A DNA stretch of 64,000 nucleotides from a virus. The position numbers and the translations under genes are program-made. Numbering within the stretch: the stretch's first letter is position 1; every line of letters starts with the position of its first letter. The notes beneath the pieces were generated by a model. The model ran no database searches. It was not told where the DNA came from and saw only the letters and a program-made list of their open reading frames with translations. The stretch spans positions 1 to 64,000 of IMG/VR virus record IMGVR_UViG_3300009506_000021. One strand, given 5' to 3'. This document shows positions 36,879 to 45,733 of this stretch, piece by piece.

Positions 36879-39283
36879 TACGTCCTCGTACAATATAAAA
36901 TGATACTAGCCATAATTGCCGATGCATCACTTGATAACGTTACTTCAACCTTATCTCCTGCCACTGCCAACTGATTTGCTGTAGCAGTAGAATGTCCTTC
37001 CGTAGATGTTAGAGATAATGCACTCAACCCTGTTACACTGACACCACCAATCTTGATGTTGGCACTGATCGTTCCTGATGCTGTTTGGTAGTATGCTTCA
37101 TTAATTGTGAAACCAAATTGTGCACGCTGTTGGATTGGATACGTATCGTTGTCACCAACGGGCAACGTAAATTGAATACTAAAGTCATTGTACTTAGCAT
37201 CGATCTGACCCTTTGTATAGTGATTCGCTACATTGAACGTATCAAACGCCGTAATCTGAAACACATCATCCACTGCTGGTGTAAACGACAATGTGACGCT
37301 TGTACCTGTTGAAGCTGTGAAGTCAACTCCACTTTCAAGACGAACACCATTATAGAAAACCTGAATCTCTCCCACGGCGTACGCAAGGGAGCTGCCATTG
37401 TCGTCAATTCCGGACAATACAGTTGTGATTGGGCTACCGGCAATTGTATACTTGAAGTTGCTTAGATATACTTGCTGGCCATTAATCGTAAAATTGGACC
37501 ACTCAAGAACCTGCAATATGTTGCCTGCTGTGGCACCCGTTGCCAACACAATAGAACTACCATCGCTGGCTGTATAATCGCCATCAACAGGTGAGCCTGT
37601 ATTTGTACCATCAACAAGTAGCGTACCATTCAAATAAACCTGAAGCTCACCCGGAATGTAGGCAAGCGTTTGTCCTCTATCATCCGCACCTGAAAAAGAT
37701 GTTTGGCCTGCTGTCGCTGTATACCGGAATACATCAACAGATGCTCCTGGTGTACGAGGAGCCCACGTTGGAGGTGAACCATCCACGTACATCAAAACAT
37801 CCCCAATGTTTGGTGCGGGAGAACCATCTATTGTAACATCGGCAAGGTTACCTAACAGTCCTCCTGTTATTAAAGAAACACCATTGAACGTAATATCACC
37901 ACTTTGAATGTAAAGAGTATCAGCATTGTAATCTGCTTTGAGTGGTGTAAAGGCTGTTGTTGCAAAACTGTCCAACATGCCGCGAAGGTTAAACACACCA
38001 CTTTGAACGTATGCTGTGAAGTTTTGATCTACGGTTGCTGTGTCAAGCCAATTGAGTGATGGGTTGTTGTGATATAGTGTCTGCCCAACTTTAAATAGGT
38101 TTGCACGAGACTCCAACGCAACATTGTCTCCACCATATTGAAGGTTTGCACCAAGTGCAAGCAACTGTGATCCATAGTTTGCATAGAATACTGCATTGTA
38201 CACGCTTGTTGGAGAACCAGCAGGTGGACGAGCCGAGATAACAAATCCATTTGTAGAATTGAAGCTAACCTTGACAGCTGACAACGTAGAGTCATACAAG
38301 CCACCAATGCCATCATCATTATATGCGATTGCATAAGCATTTGTGGATTCTTGCTCAACAACAAGACCACCAGATGAGTCAACACCATCCCAGAATCTTT
38401 GGTCAGTAACGGAATATGAAACTGACAGGGTACTTGATGTGCCTTCCATCAACAGTTGATGGTTGTTATAGGTGATTACGTTACCTTGCGACAACTGCAA
38501 GACACTTGCTAGCTGATGAGCACCAAATACACGATTCCATTGCTGAGGGCTACCTGTATCCCAGGTGTAGGCTGTAATATAACTGTTAAGGTCTGATGGA
38601 ATTGAACCAAAGAATCCTCGTGACTCTGTAGTGTAACTTTGTGTCAGGTGTCCTTGGAAGGCACTGTCATGAGCAACGTCCTTTGCTCTTGCGATGATGA
38701 AAGAACCACCTGTTGCTTGAACTACCTGTTGTGTTGTAAAAATATTAACGCGGTCTTCAAGAGCAACCTGACTACCATTAAATGTAAGGCTGTCTGTGGT
38801 ACCTAAAATAAGCGTACTGCAATTTGAGTTTGCAATGATTGCATTATTAACAGTGTCAGGCGAACCAGATATGTCGTATGTACGAATATACAAACTAACA
38901 GCATGTCCGCTGCCGGCATTGTTTGCGGAAAAGTATGCTACACTTGAGTTGTTATATTCGTAGATCTTAGTATCACCGGGCAAATATGCTTGTGTTATAC
39001 CAAGACCACTACAGTTAAGCGTGCCAGCGATCGTTACTGCATTGTTAAATGTGTTTGTACCTGACCATGTATTGTTAGCAGCTAGTGGACCATATAACGT
39101 AGCCAGTTCCGTAGCTGGAATTAAGGTATCCCAAGAGCCCCCACCATACACCTGCAAACGATTCGAATCGGTCCGAAAAAATAGCTCACCCGTTTCCGGA
39201 TGTGCGGGATCACTTGCTCCAGAAGGAACAACAGGATTGATTATAACTGATCCTTCGGGGTTGTCAATACCATAATGCTTCAT
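36878..39283 (-). CDS. Large tail fibre protein
   Basis: 801 aa. Starts with the typical fibre opening GELFFRTDSNRLQVYGGGSW. Around residues 535-720 lie two tandem about 85-aa repeats: FRYTATAGQTSFSGADDRGQ...GELQVYLNGTLL and FKYTIAGSPITTVLSGIDDN...GEIQVFYNGVRL, a known trimeric fibre module. The rest is beta-rich and low in charge. GSP occurs seven times. It heads the minus-strand fibre operon behind a CATAAATA box, with AAGGAG upstream. A role in host adsorption is inferred. Confidence 0.88.
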   Translation of the reverse strand: MKHYGIDNPEGSVIINPVVPSGASDPAHPETGELFFRTDSNRLQVYGGGSWDTLIPATELATLYGPLAANNTWSGTNTFNNAVTIAGTLNCSGLGITQAYLPGDTKIYEYNNSSVAYFSANNAGSGHAVSLYIRTYDISGSPDTVNNAIIANSNCSTLILGTTDSLTFNGSQVALEDRVNIFTTQQVVQATGGSFIIARAKDVAHDSAFQGHLTQSYTTESRGFFGSIPSDLNSYITAYTWDTGSPQQWNRVFGAHQLASVLQLSQGNVITYNNHQLLMEGTSSTLSVSYSVTDQRFWDGVDSSGGLVVEQESTNAYAIAYNDDGIGGLYDSTLSAVKVSFNSTNGFVISARPPAGSPTSVYNAVFYANYGSQLLALGANLQYGGDNVALESRANLFKVGQTLYHNNPSLNWLDTATVDQNFTAYVQSGVFNLRGMLDSFATTAFTPLKADYNADTLYIQSGDITFNGVSLITGGLLGNLADVTIDGSPAPNIGDVLMYVDGSPPTWAPRTPGASVDVFRYTATAGQTSFSGADDRGQTLAYIPGELQVYLNGTLLVDGTNTGSPVDGDYTASDGSSIVLATGATAGNILQVLEWSNFTINGQQVYLSNFKYTIAGSPITTVLSGIDDNGSSLAYAVGEIQVFYNGVRLESGVDFTASTGTSVTLSFTPAVDDVFQITAFDTFNVANHYTKGQIDAKYNDFSIQFTLPVGDNDTYPIQQRAQFGFTINEAYYQTASGTISANIKIGGVSVTGLSALSLTSTEGHSTATANQLAVAGDKVEVTLSSDASAIMASIILYCTRT

Positions 39284-39309
39284 AGACTGCAGTCTCCTTA
39301 ACGTCTTCG

Positions 39310-39317
39310 TATTTATG
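39310..39317 (-). promoter_or_regulatory. Late-type promoter box for the fibre operon
   Basis: CATAAATA on the minus strand, 27 bases before the fibre ATG at 39283. Its partner on plus is 6 bp away. Confidence 0.7.
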
Positions 39318-39322
39318 AAAAG

Positions 39323-39330
39323 GATAAATA
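39323..39330 (+). promoter_or_regulatory. Late-type promoter box, divergent partner
   Basis: GATAAATA on plus, 18 bases before the ATG at 39349. Confidence 0.65.
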
Positions 39331-39348
39331 CACTCTGAGGGTCAAATA

Positions 39349-39918
39349 ATGAACTTAGACGAAGTTTTACACGGCAAATCCAAAAAGATACATCCGATCG
39401 TTTCAGAGTGCGCAGAGTTTCTGATCGCAGCCGAAGGACAGCCTTTACTTAAAAATCTTCCAGCTCAATCTGAAGATTTTCGTAAAGTCAAGCTACGCTT
39501 GCGAAAGAACAAAGCTCGAAATGAGTTTGCAAAGACATTCAACGAAGCTTTCAACGAGATCCCACAACTACGACAGCGAGCGTTATTTGCAAATGGACCA
39601 GAGTCCTTTATTGCCGAATCTGGCGAGAAAGAGCCATTTTATATTTTCCCAACTAACGGTTTCAAGTTCATGTACAGCCTCGAGGTGTCAAATTCAAACA
39701 CCGACTACATGGATGCTTTTGATACAATTCTTGAACAATTCCATCATGATACACAACTGATGGAACAAGTACTCAAATATACGTACACCAGGGAAAACCT
39801 TGCTGAAGGTATTCAGCGAGGCTCGGAGATCATTGTTTACAACATTCCCTACTGCTACGCGATTCGGGAGAGTTCTGTTCCATCTTACGAAGACCTCATC
39901 GAGGGATTACGTCCATGA
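39349..39918 (+). CDS. Hypothetical late protein
   Basis: 189 aa. Helical with many charged residues (RKVKLRLRKNKARNEFAKTF) then a mixed region (GFKFMYSLEVSNSNTDYMDA). Ends SVPSYEDLIEGLRP. It begins a short late-type cluster to 41801. It may be a head or neck factor; no motif proves this. Confidence 0.65.
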   Translation: MNLDEVLHGKSKKIHPIVSECAEFLIAAEGQPLLKNLPAQSEDFRKVKLRLRKNKARNEFAKTFNEAFNEIPQLRQRALFANGPESFIAESGEKEPFYIFPTNGFKFMYSLEVSNSNTDYMDAFDTILEQFHHDTQLMEQVLKYTYTRENLAEGIQRGSEIIVYNIPYCYAIRESSVPSYEDLIEGLRP

Positions 39919-40175
39919 CGCTTTTCAACGATTCGTCAGTTGTAAAGGTTCAAGAAACCAAGATCCGAACGTCAAATGCTGACCCTAATGAGTTTCCGAG
40001 AATTTTAGGCACAAGCGGTTTGCCAATTCCGCTCACAGAAAAAGAACAAGAAGCACTTCGCCGGGCCCTAAGGAACAGCGTGAAGATTCTCGATAAAGGG
40101 TATTTGCGAGGCGATGTTGATCAAATTAGCGAATCAGGAGATACTACAACCATCATCATAACAAAATCGAGGTGA
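39915..40175 (+). CDS. Small hypothetical protein
   Basis: 86 aa (MTLFNDSSVVKVQETKIRTS). A hydrophilic start and a beta-rich end (DQISESGDTTTIIITKSR). It overlaps the previous stop by 4 bases. Unknown. Confidence 0.6.
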   Translation: MTLFNDSSVVKVQETKIRTSNADPNEFPRILGTSGLPIPLTEKEQEALRRALRNSVKILDKGYLRGDVDQISESGDTTTIIITKSR

Positions 40176-40178
40176 AGT

Positions 40179-40424
40179 GTGGATCTCAATGTTCATAGTT
40201 TTATCAAGGGTTCGGCAATGATAGCAATGATAACGGCTGCTTGCCTTATCAGTGCTTCACCGTATTTGGCTGCTCACAGTGCACTTACTTTCTGCCTTTT
40301 TCTGTATGTGCATATCATTTGGTCCTCATACGCTCTTGTGATGAAAGAATACTCCCTACTTGTGATGAACATAGGGTTAATGCCGTTTGATTTCTATGCA
40401 ATCGGTATAAGAATGTTTATATAA
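40179..40424 (+). CDS. Small membrane protein, likely 2-3 spans
   Basis: 81 aa from a GTG (MDLNVHSFIKGSAMIAMITA). Hydrophobic throughout: AMIAMITAACLISASPYLAA, LTFCLFLYVHIIWSSYALVM and LLVMNIGLMPFDFYAIGI. Might be a holin-like or superinfection-exclusion protein; unproven. A TATAAATA box overlaps its stop. Confidence 0.6.
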   Translation: MDLNVHSFIKGSAMIAMITAACLISASPYLAAHSALTFCLFLYVHIIWSSYALVMKEYSLLVMNIGLMPFDFYAIGIRMFI

Positions 40425-40427
40425 ATA
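40420..40427 (+). promoter_or_regulatory. Late promoter box TATAAATA
   Basis: Exact T4 late consensus, 18 bases before the ATG at 40446, followed by AGGAG at 40434. Confidence 0.75.
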
Positions 40428-40445
40428 TGATAATAGGAGACAAAA

Positions 40446-40736
40446 ATGTCACAGAAAATTCTTGCAGTTAAGCTACGTTCAGGTGAAGAAATCATTGGTC
40501 GCGTCGAAAACGATGGCGACAACACGCTAACCTTATCTCACGTTCGTGCGATTCAGCTTGTCCCAACAGGACCTCAGCAGCTTGGCGTAATGATCGTCCC
40601 TTACGTTGCAAGCAACGAAGATGGTGATATTACATTCCATCGTGAAGCAATGGCTTGTGTTCCATTTGAGCCAAAGAATCCCGATGTCGAAAAGCAATAC
40701 ATGCAGCAGACTACGAGTATTGCTCTGCCAACCTAA
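40446..40736 (+). CDS. Sm/Hfq-like beta-barrel protein
   Basis: 96 aa. ILAVKLRSGEEIIGRVENDG followed by NTLTLSHVRAIQLV has the Sm1 pattern (strand, GxEIxGxV, DxxxNLxLxxxxAI) of LSm/Hfq proteins. The C-terminal part is longer than Hfq and Pro-rich. It may bind RNA or simply be an SH3-like structural piece; such short proteins are seen in T4-like phages without function. AGGAG upstream. Confidence 0.72.
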   Translation: MSQKILAVKLRSGEEIIGRVENDGDNTLTLSHVRAIQLVPTGPQQLGVMIVPYVASNEDGDITFHREAMACVPFEPKNPDVEKQYMQQTTSIALPT

Positions 40737-40745
40737 GGATAGTTA

Positions 40746-41801
40746 ATGGCTGTAGTTCAGTATAAGTGCACCACGTGTAAACGCGAAATTGAAATTCCTG
40801 AAAACAAATACGGGCTGGAGGCTATTCAGCGCTGTACTATTACAGAGGGTTGCCGTGGTGAACTATACCGAATCGGACGAAAGCAGGATTTCTCACGAGG
40901 GGATTTTCCTGCTCGAGTGCCTGGACTGACAGACTATACGCCTCGGCGAGCCTTATACAACCACACGCAATCGGTTGCAGCTCGTGATTGGTTTGTCGAA
41001 CACAACATGGGGGTGTATCCTGCTGTTCAAGTCCTAATTGAAAGTGCTGCAGCCACAACATCTCAAACAGACACAACAATTCCCTGCGATCAGCGTGGCA
41101 ACGTTGATGCATATGTACAAACTGAAACTACTGACTTTACTGTCGAGATTGTTGACGCAAACAATCTGATTATACATTTTGCAAGTCCTCAATCTGGACT
41201 TGCACAGCTAATTGCTCGATCAACCGCATCGAACATCCAGACAGCTGCTGCAACCACAACCGTCGCCGAGTCGTACCAGTTGACTGCAACTGGTTCTCTT
41301 TTGACTGTTGCAACGCTGAACGAAATCATTCCTGAACCAAATACTATTTCTGTTGACATTACCTACAAGTCTCCAGATGGTACAACAAGCGTTACACAAA
41401 CATACAATATAGGCACGTCGCCTGACATTGATTCTCCTTGGAACGATTACACTGTTGTCCTCATTCAGGGCAAGCGTTACAAGGTTCGTACGTTTGATGC
41501 GTACATCCCTGAAATGGGAGATGGTACGTTGCCTGATGGTTCTTCGTTCTACTTTAGCTCACTGGACATTGACGCTACTGGTACCCCTCCAGGTCCTCGA
41601 GGGTTGAATCCTCGAGAGGTATTTGTGTTGTTGGGTCTCGACCCATACGCTAACATCGATAAGGTTACAAACCAAGTCATCGATGCGAGCAGCGTAGATG
41701 CCGATAATGCGGAGCTTTCCCTATTCTTATCAGGTCGCGAGCTGTTTGCGTTCACCTCTGTCATTAAGTCAACATTCCCACCAATACGCCAGATAAGTTG
41801 A
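40746..41801 (+). CDS. Zinc-ribbon plus beta-module structural protein
   Basis: 351 aa. Residues 5-45 form a zinc ribbon (YKCTTCKREI ... CTITEGCRGELY). Near residue 80 lies a fibre-type module RDWFVEHNMGVYPAVQVLI ending with NLIIHFASPQSGLAQLIARS, the same W-x-V-x-H-x-x-G module found in the 58.9-62.3 kb adhesins. The rest is Thr/Ser-rich beta. Likely a virion component, baseplate or neck. Confidence 0.72.
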   Translation: MAVVQYKCTTCKREIEIPENKYGLEAIQRCTITEGCRGELYRIGRKQDFSRGDFPARVPGLTDYTPRRALYNHTQSVAARDWFVEHNMGVYPAVQVLIESAAATTSQTDTTIPCDQRGNVDAYVQTETTDFTVEIVDANNLIIHFASPQSGLAQLIARSTASNIQTAAATTTVAESYQLTATGSLLTVATLNEIIPEPNTISVDITYKSPDGTTSVTQTYNIGTSPDIDSPWNDYTVVLIQGKRYKVRTFDAYIPEMGDGTLPDGSSFYFSSLDIDATGTPPGPRGLNPREVFVLLGLDPYANIDKVTNQVIDASSVDADNAELSLFLSGRELFAFTSVIKSTFPPIRQIS

Positions 41802-41826
41802 TTTCAACTTTAGTGTTGTGTATAGT
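41798..41826 (+). promoter_or_regulatory. Sigma-70-type promoter for the helicase
   Basis: TTGATT at 41798-41803, 17-bp spacer, TATAGT at 41821-41826; 31 bases before ATG 41858, with AAGGA in the leader. Confidence 0.72.
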
Positions 41827-41857
41827 GGGTTCAAAATAATAATGAACAAGGACTGCT

Positions 41858-43186
41858 ATGAACCTCAAAAAGCAAAAGCTGCTTGTGGAATACCTTATTT
41901 CTTCGGTTGACACTTTCGCTCTTTGTACCACAATTGTAAAACCCGAATACTTCGATCCAGAAGTGCGTGATTCTGTTCGTTTCGTCCAAGACTATTATGA
42001 ACAGTATAACTCCTTACCTACTCCCGACCAGATTGAAGCTGAAACATCACAAGTGTTTGATCTTCGCGAGGTCACCCGCGACAAGGTCGAATATTGTTCG
42101 AGAGAGGTCGAACGCTTTTGTCGTAGTGAGGCTGTCAAGAAAGCAATAATGTCAGCCGCCGCAATCTACGAAAAAGGCGAGGACGATCGGTTCCCCGAAA
42201 TTCAAAACCTAGTTAAAGAAGCTATCCTTACCTCCCTACAGAGAGACATGGGAACGAGTTTCTTTGACGACGTAAACGCCACACTAGACAAACTGCTTAC
42301 TGCTGAACTTTATGAACCTACTCGTTGGAAAGAATTTGACGAGATCCTTGGTGGTGGTCTTGCTCGTAAGCAGATGTTACTGCTTTCTGCAAACTCTGGT
42401 GGTGGTAAGTCTATTGTTATGGCTAACCTTGCTCTCAACTATGTTGAGAGTGGACTGAACGCTCTGTACATTAGCCTTGAGCTTTCGGAGGAGATGATTT
42501 ACCAGCGCTACATTGCGATGGTGACAGGTCATGGAACCAAAGAGTGGCAACACCACAAAGATGACGTTGCACACAAGATCACGAGTACAGGCGAAAAGAG
42601 TGGTAACCTATTCATCAAGCGCATGCCACAGGGAACCAACAGTTCTCGCATTCGCGCTTACCTGAAAGAGTTCGAATTGAAGAATGGGTTTGTGCCTGAC
42701 GTCATTGTAGTCGACTACCTTGACTTGATGGGTTCGAACGAAAAGATTTCCGCTGATAATGTCTTCGAAAAGGATAAGCGTTCATCAGAAGAGTTCCGCG
42801 AAATCGCAAACGACTATAACGCAATCGGTATCACTGCATCCCAGCAGAACAGGGGTGCCGTAAACGCAACCGAGCTCAACCACAGTCATATTGCTGGTGG
42901 TATCAGTAAGATCAACACAACCGACGTTTATGTCAGCATCATCATGAACGATCAAATGAGGGCAAAAGGCGAGATGGCATTACAGTTCTTGAAGACTCGT
43001 TCCAGCGATGGCGTAGGTCAAACGATCCACCTTGACTACAATAAGGTTACACTACGAATTACGGATCCAAACAACCTTACCCTCCCTCCAAAAGGACCCT
43101 CAACAAAGAGGGAACCGGAACCTGAAAACGAGATAGATACCGTAGGAAATGGTTTATTCGATCTAATGTCTTCGATCAACGGTTGA
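41858..43186 (+). CDS. 41: Replicative DNA helicase (T4 gp41, DnaB type)
   Basis: 442 aa. Walker A is LLLSANSGGGKSIVMANLAL near residue 172; Walker B DVIVVDYLDLMGSNE; then the DnaB-typical ITASQQNRG and SKINTTDVYVSIIMND. N-terminal helical domain as in gp41. It unwinds the lagging-strand template as a hexamer and would work with the PrimPol or a primase elsewhere. Slightly shorter than T4 gp41 (475 aa). Confidence 0.95.
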   Translation: MNLKKQKLLVEYLISSVDTFALCTTIVKPEYFDPEVRDSVRFVQDYYEQYNSLPTPDQIEAETSQVFDLREVTRDKVEYCSREVERFCRSEAVKKAIMSAAAIYEKGEDDRFPEIQNLVKEAILTSLQRDMGTSFFDDVNATLDKLLTAELYEPTRWKEFDEILGGGLARKQMLLLSANSGGGKSIVMANLALNYVESGLNALYISLELSEEMIYQRYIAMVTGHGTKEWQHHKDDVAHKITSTGEKSGNLFIKRMPQGTNSSRIRAYLKEFELKNGFVPDVIVVDYLDLMGSNEKISADNVFEKDKRSSEEFREIANDYNAIGITASQQNRGAVNATELNHSHIAGGISKINTTDVYVSIIMNDQMRAKGEMALQFLKTRSSDGVGQTIHLDYNKVTLRITDPNNLTLPPKGPSTKREPEPENEIDTVGNGLFDLMSSING

Positions 43187-43211
43187 CACACCAAAACAAA
43201 ACTTATATAAT
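43183..43211 (+). promoter_or_regulatory. Full-consensus sigma-70 promoter
   Basis: TTGACA at 43183-43188, exactly 17 bp, TATAAT at 43206-43211. Overlaps the helicase stop codon and leads to ATG 43238 after AGGAG. Confidence 0.93.
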
Positions 43212-43237
43212 ATACGCCAAACAAATAGGAGAACACC

Positions 43238-43507
43238 ATGACACTTAAAGCCGAAGAAACACGAGTCGTATCAATTGGGGATCGTACCATTGCTGTGACC
43301 GAACTGCCCGAGCGGGCTCAGCAGCTTGTTGCTTACTACGACGATTGGAAGCAGCGGGAACTGGACGCAAGGTCCCACTTGCTGTCCCTTCAGATTGCAA
43401 TGCAGGGTATCACCCATCAGATTGCACAGGCAGTCGAGGAAGACGCAGCTGCCAAGGCTGAAGTCGAAGCCCCCGCCGCCAACGAATCCGGTGAAGGTGA
43501 TGCTTAA
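43238..43507 (+). CDS. Small acidic/coiled-coil protein
   Basis: 89 aa. VVSIGDRTIAVTELPERAQQ then a helical region (QLVAYYDDWKQRELDARSHL) with Ala/Glu-rich end. A YYDDWKQRE helix suggests a small coiled coil. Strong promoter and AGGAG point to high expression. Family not recognised. Confidence 0.65.
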   Translation: MTLKAEETRVVSIGDRTIAVTELPERAQQLVAYYDDWKQRELDARSHLLSLQIAMQGITHQIAQAVEEDAAAKAEVEAPAANESGEGDA

Positions 43508-43802
43508 AGAGAACACTCTCACCCATATTCGTTACGACAAAAAGGGAGAAGTAACGGAACGCGATGTGATCGTGACGTACGTTCCTACCCCAAGACGTCT
43601 TAACGTAAAAGCCATCGATGTGAGTGATCTTCCTTCCGAAGAAGCTGAGCGCATGCTTAATGCGTGGAACGAATATCAGGAGTATTTGGAAAACCAACGA
43701 AAGACCCTCTTTGCCTTTGAAGATTTCGTTGAGCAGACGACAGGGAGCGCACCTACAATCAAGTGGCGCACATTTAAACCCGATCAGTTGGAAGAGTTGT
43801 AA
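43500..43802 (+). CDS. Hypothetical protein downstream of gp41
   Basis: 100 aa starting MLKENTLTHIRYDKKGEVTE. It ends APTIKWRTFKPDQLEEL, a tail seen in small T4-type proteins of unknown role. The ATG lies 8 bases inside the preceding gene with GGTGAAGG in front. A terminator follows. Function unknown. Confidence 0.7.
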   Translation: MLKENTLTHIRYDKKGEVTERDVIVTYVPTPRRLNVKAIDVSDLPSEEAERMLNAWNEYQEYLENQRKTLFAFEDFVEQTTGSAPTIKWRTFKPDQLEEL

Positions 43803-43835
43803 GTATCTCTGCACCATTACAAGCCTGATTTCCTT

Positions 43836-43861
43836 AACCCCGCTTCGGCGGGGTTCTTTTT
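43836..43861 (+). terminator. Rho-independent terminator
   Basis: AACCCCGC/GCGGGGTT stem with a TTCG tetraloop, then CTTTTT. Ends the 43238-43802 unit. Confidence 0.95.
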
Positions 43862-43866
43862 GCCTG

Positions 43867-43890
43867 TATAAATATCTAATACCATAAATA
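43867..43890 (+). promoter_or_regulatory. Tandem late promoter boxes
   Basis: TATAAATA at 43867-43874 and CATAAATA at 43883-43890, directly after a terminator and 31 bases before ATG 43922. They drive the head-type proteins. Confidence 0.78.
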
Positions 43891-43921
43891 TACACGAATT
43901 GGTTTATTAAAGGAACTCACT

Positions 43922-45055
43922 ATGCTAAAAGACCTCATTCAGGAAATGGCTGCTGGTGGTGCAGCTGGTGTCACATCTGCTGGCGCTATCGCAGGATTTC
44001 GTGAACCCATCGGTTCGAAGACAGCTAAAAAGGGCAAGAAAAAGAAGAAGATGCAGCGACGCAACACTGGTTTTCTTGGTTTTCATTTTGTTGGCGAAGG
44101 TGCTGGTTTCGGTCGTTTTCTCCAAGAAGCTGAGGATAGCGACTTTGATCGCTCCGATGTTATCGCAAAACTAAAGTCCGCTGCCAAGTCCGCTGAGGAA
44201 AAGGGTGAAGATAGTGCTGGTTTCGCTCTCGAAGACGAGAATGGCTCTATGGTCAAGGTGTGGGTTCCCGAAGACCAAGCTGACAGTTTTGCACAGGCTC
44301 TACAGACTGCGTTGGCTGGTGCTGATGAAGATGAAGACGATCAGAACGACTCCATCGAGATCGCAGAAGTTCTTTGGAAGCTGAGAAAGCAGTACGACAT
44401 CGTTAACGTTGAGTGGGGCGATATTCCAGAAGACCAAGAAGAAGTTGTTGACACCGAAGCTGGTGCAGCTGCTCCTATGGATGCAGCAGGGGGTGAGACT
44501 GAGGCTGCTCCTGGTGGTGCTGAAGGTGTTGTTGACACTGGTGAAGAAGGCGGTGATATGACGGCCGAACCAGGTGAGGCTGCTGACCTTGGTGCTGAGC
44601 CTCCTGGTGAAGAAGCTGCTGCTTCTGCCCTAACACAGGTTATCGACATGATGAAGGCTGATGCGGAGGCACGTAAGGCTGAGGCTGAGGCACGTGCCGC
44701 TGAAGCTGCTTCTCGTACGGCTGCTGAAAAGGTCAAGCAGGAGGAAGAAGTGCTTGACATGGAAGCATACTACGATGACAAGAAGGAAGCCGAGAAGGAA
44801 GCCAAACAGATTGCCAAGCTAGCCAAATACAAGCATGATTTGGCTGCTGATGAAGGTGAAGGTCTAAGCTCTGAAGCTCCACCACCTGAGGCTGAATCTG
44901 AACCAAACATGGGTTTGGAGCCAGGACCAGAAGAAGCGGAGCCTGAGATGGAGGAAGTTCCTCGTCCACGCGCCGACCGTGCATATCACTCTGGTACTAC
45001 CATTTCCAAGGGTGAACTAATGAATATGTTGCTAATGGCACTAAGGCGTCAGTAA
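43922..45055 (+). CDS. Acidic Ala/Glu-rich protein, putative head-associated
   Basis: 377 aa. It starts MLKDLIQEMAAGGAAGVTSA, followed by a Lys-rich patch (KTAKKGKKKKKMQRR). From residue 140 it is low-complexity Ala/Glu/Gly with a coiled coil (ADAEARKAEAEARAAEAASR). Tandem late boxes and the position with two other basic/acidic proteins suggest internal or scaffold-like head proteins. The composition is unlike an enzyme. The end overlaps the next gene (TAATG). Confidence 0.7.
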   Translation: MLKDLIQEMAAGGAAGVTSAGAIAGFREPIGSKTAKKGKKKKKMQRRNTGFLGFHFVGEGAGFGRFLQEAEDSDFDRSDVIAKLKSAAKSAEEKGEDSAGFALEDENGSMVKVWVPEDQADSFAQALQTALAGADEDEDDQNDSIEIAEVLWKLRKQYDIVNVEWGDIPEDQEEVVDTEAGAAAPMDAAGGETEAAPGGAEGVVDTGEEGGDMTAEPGEAADLGAEPPGEEAAASALTQVIDMMKADAEARKAEAEARAAEAASRTAAEKVKQEEEVLDMEAYYDDKKEAEKEAKQIAKLAKYKHDLAADEGEGLSSEAPPPEAESEPNMGLEPGPEEAEPEMEEVPRPRADRAYHSGTTISKGELMNMLLMALRRQ

Positions 45056-45384
45056 TGCTTGGATCATTTAAAGAATATCTACAGGAAGTAGAGCAAACGA
45101 TCTCCTTTGATCCTGGGAAGGAAAGTCCAGAGGAGCTAGTTCGTCGTGCGAAGCAAACATACAGGATGTCTGCTAATCAACCAGCACGTGCCATTCGTTC
45201 TCGCCAACAAGATATTGCGAGCCAAGAAAAAGCTATTAAGGCTCAACCAGATGATCCTTTGGCTGCCGACCGCTTGGCTATCAAGAAGATGGAAGAACGT
45301 ATTGCTCGCATGAAAATGGCTTTGTCGCGCAAAGAAGAAATGGCGCAAAAGAGACAAGCATCAGCAACCGCAGCAGGGGCATAA
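45055..45384 (+). CDS. Putative head-associated helical protein
   Basis: 109 aa. Opens LGSFKEYLQEVEQTISFDPG, the amphipathic F-x-x-Y-L-x-E type N-terminus common in virion-packaged T4-type proteins, followed by basic helices (RQQDIASQEKAIKAQPDD, ERIARMKMALSRKEEMAQKR). Probably a coiled coil. The role is inferred from context. Confidence 0.65.
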   Translation: MLGSFKEYLQEVEQTISFDPGKESPEELVRRAKQTYRMSANQPARAIRSRQQDIASQEKAIKAQPDDPLAADRLAIKKMEERIARMKMALSRKEEMAQKRQASATAAGA

Positions 45385-45385
45385 T

Positions 45386-45718
45386 ATGAAACTGTTCGAA
45401 GTGATCTGTGAAGAATGTTGCGAAGAAGTTTACACTAACGAAGAGGGTGAAGTGCTTAGTGAAGCCGCTATTCGTCAGTTTAAAAGGGTGGGGACTGAAT
45501 TAAAACGTCAATTCCGTTGCACTTCCGGACCAAAAAAAGGTAAGATAGTATCTACCCCACAAGCATGCGCAAAACGCAAGGACCCTAAGAAGCGCCGTCA
45601 TGGAAAGAAAGTCAATCGCGCTCGTAAAGGGGTACGCGTAATGAAAACAAGAATTGCCAAAAAGCAACAAGGCTCCAAACTTGTGACCCGCATGAATCGC
45701 AGGCTCGCAGGAAAATAA
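45386..45718 (+). CDS. Highly basic protein, putative DNA-binding head protein
   Basis: 110 aa. After an acidic N-terminus with a cysteine cluster (FEVICEECCEEVYTNEEGEV) it becomes strongly basic (KRKDPKKRRHGKKVNRARKG and on to RRLAGK). This acidic-head, basic-tail plan suits a DNA-binding or internal head protein. The RFRCTSGPKKGKIVSTP stretch is seen in several phage head-associated proteins. Function is inferred. Confidence 0.68.
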   Translation: MKLFEVICEECCEEVYTNEEGEVLSEAAIRQFKRVGTELKRQFRCTSGPKKGKIVSTPQACAKRKDPKKRRHGKKVNRARKGVRVMKTRIAKKQQGSKLVTRMNRRLAGK

Positions 45719-45733
45719 ACCAGTAAATACTGC

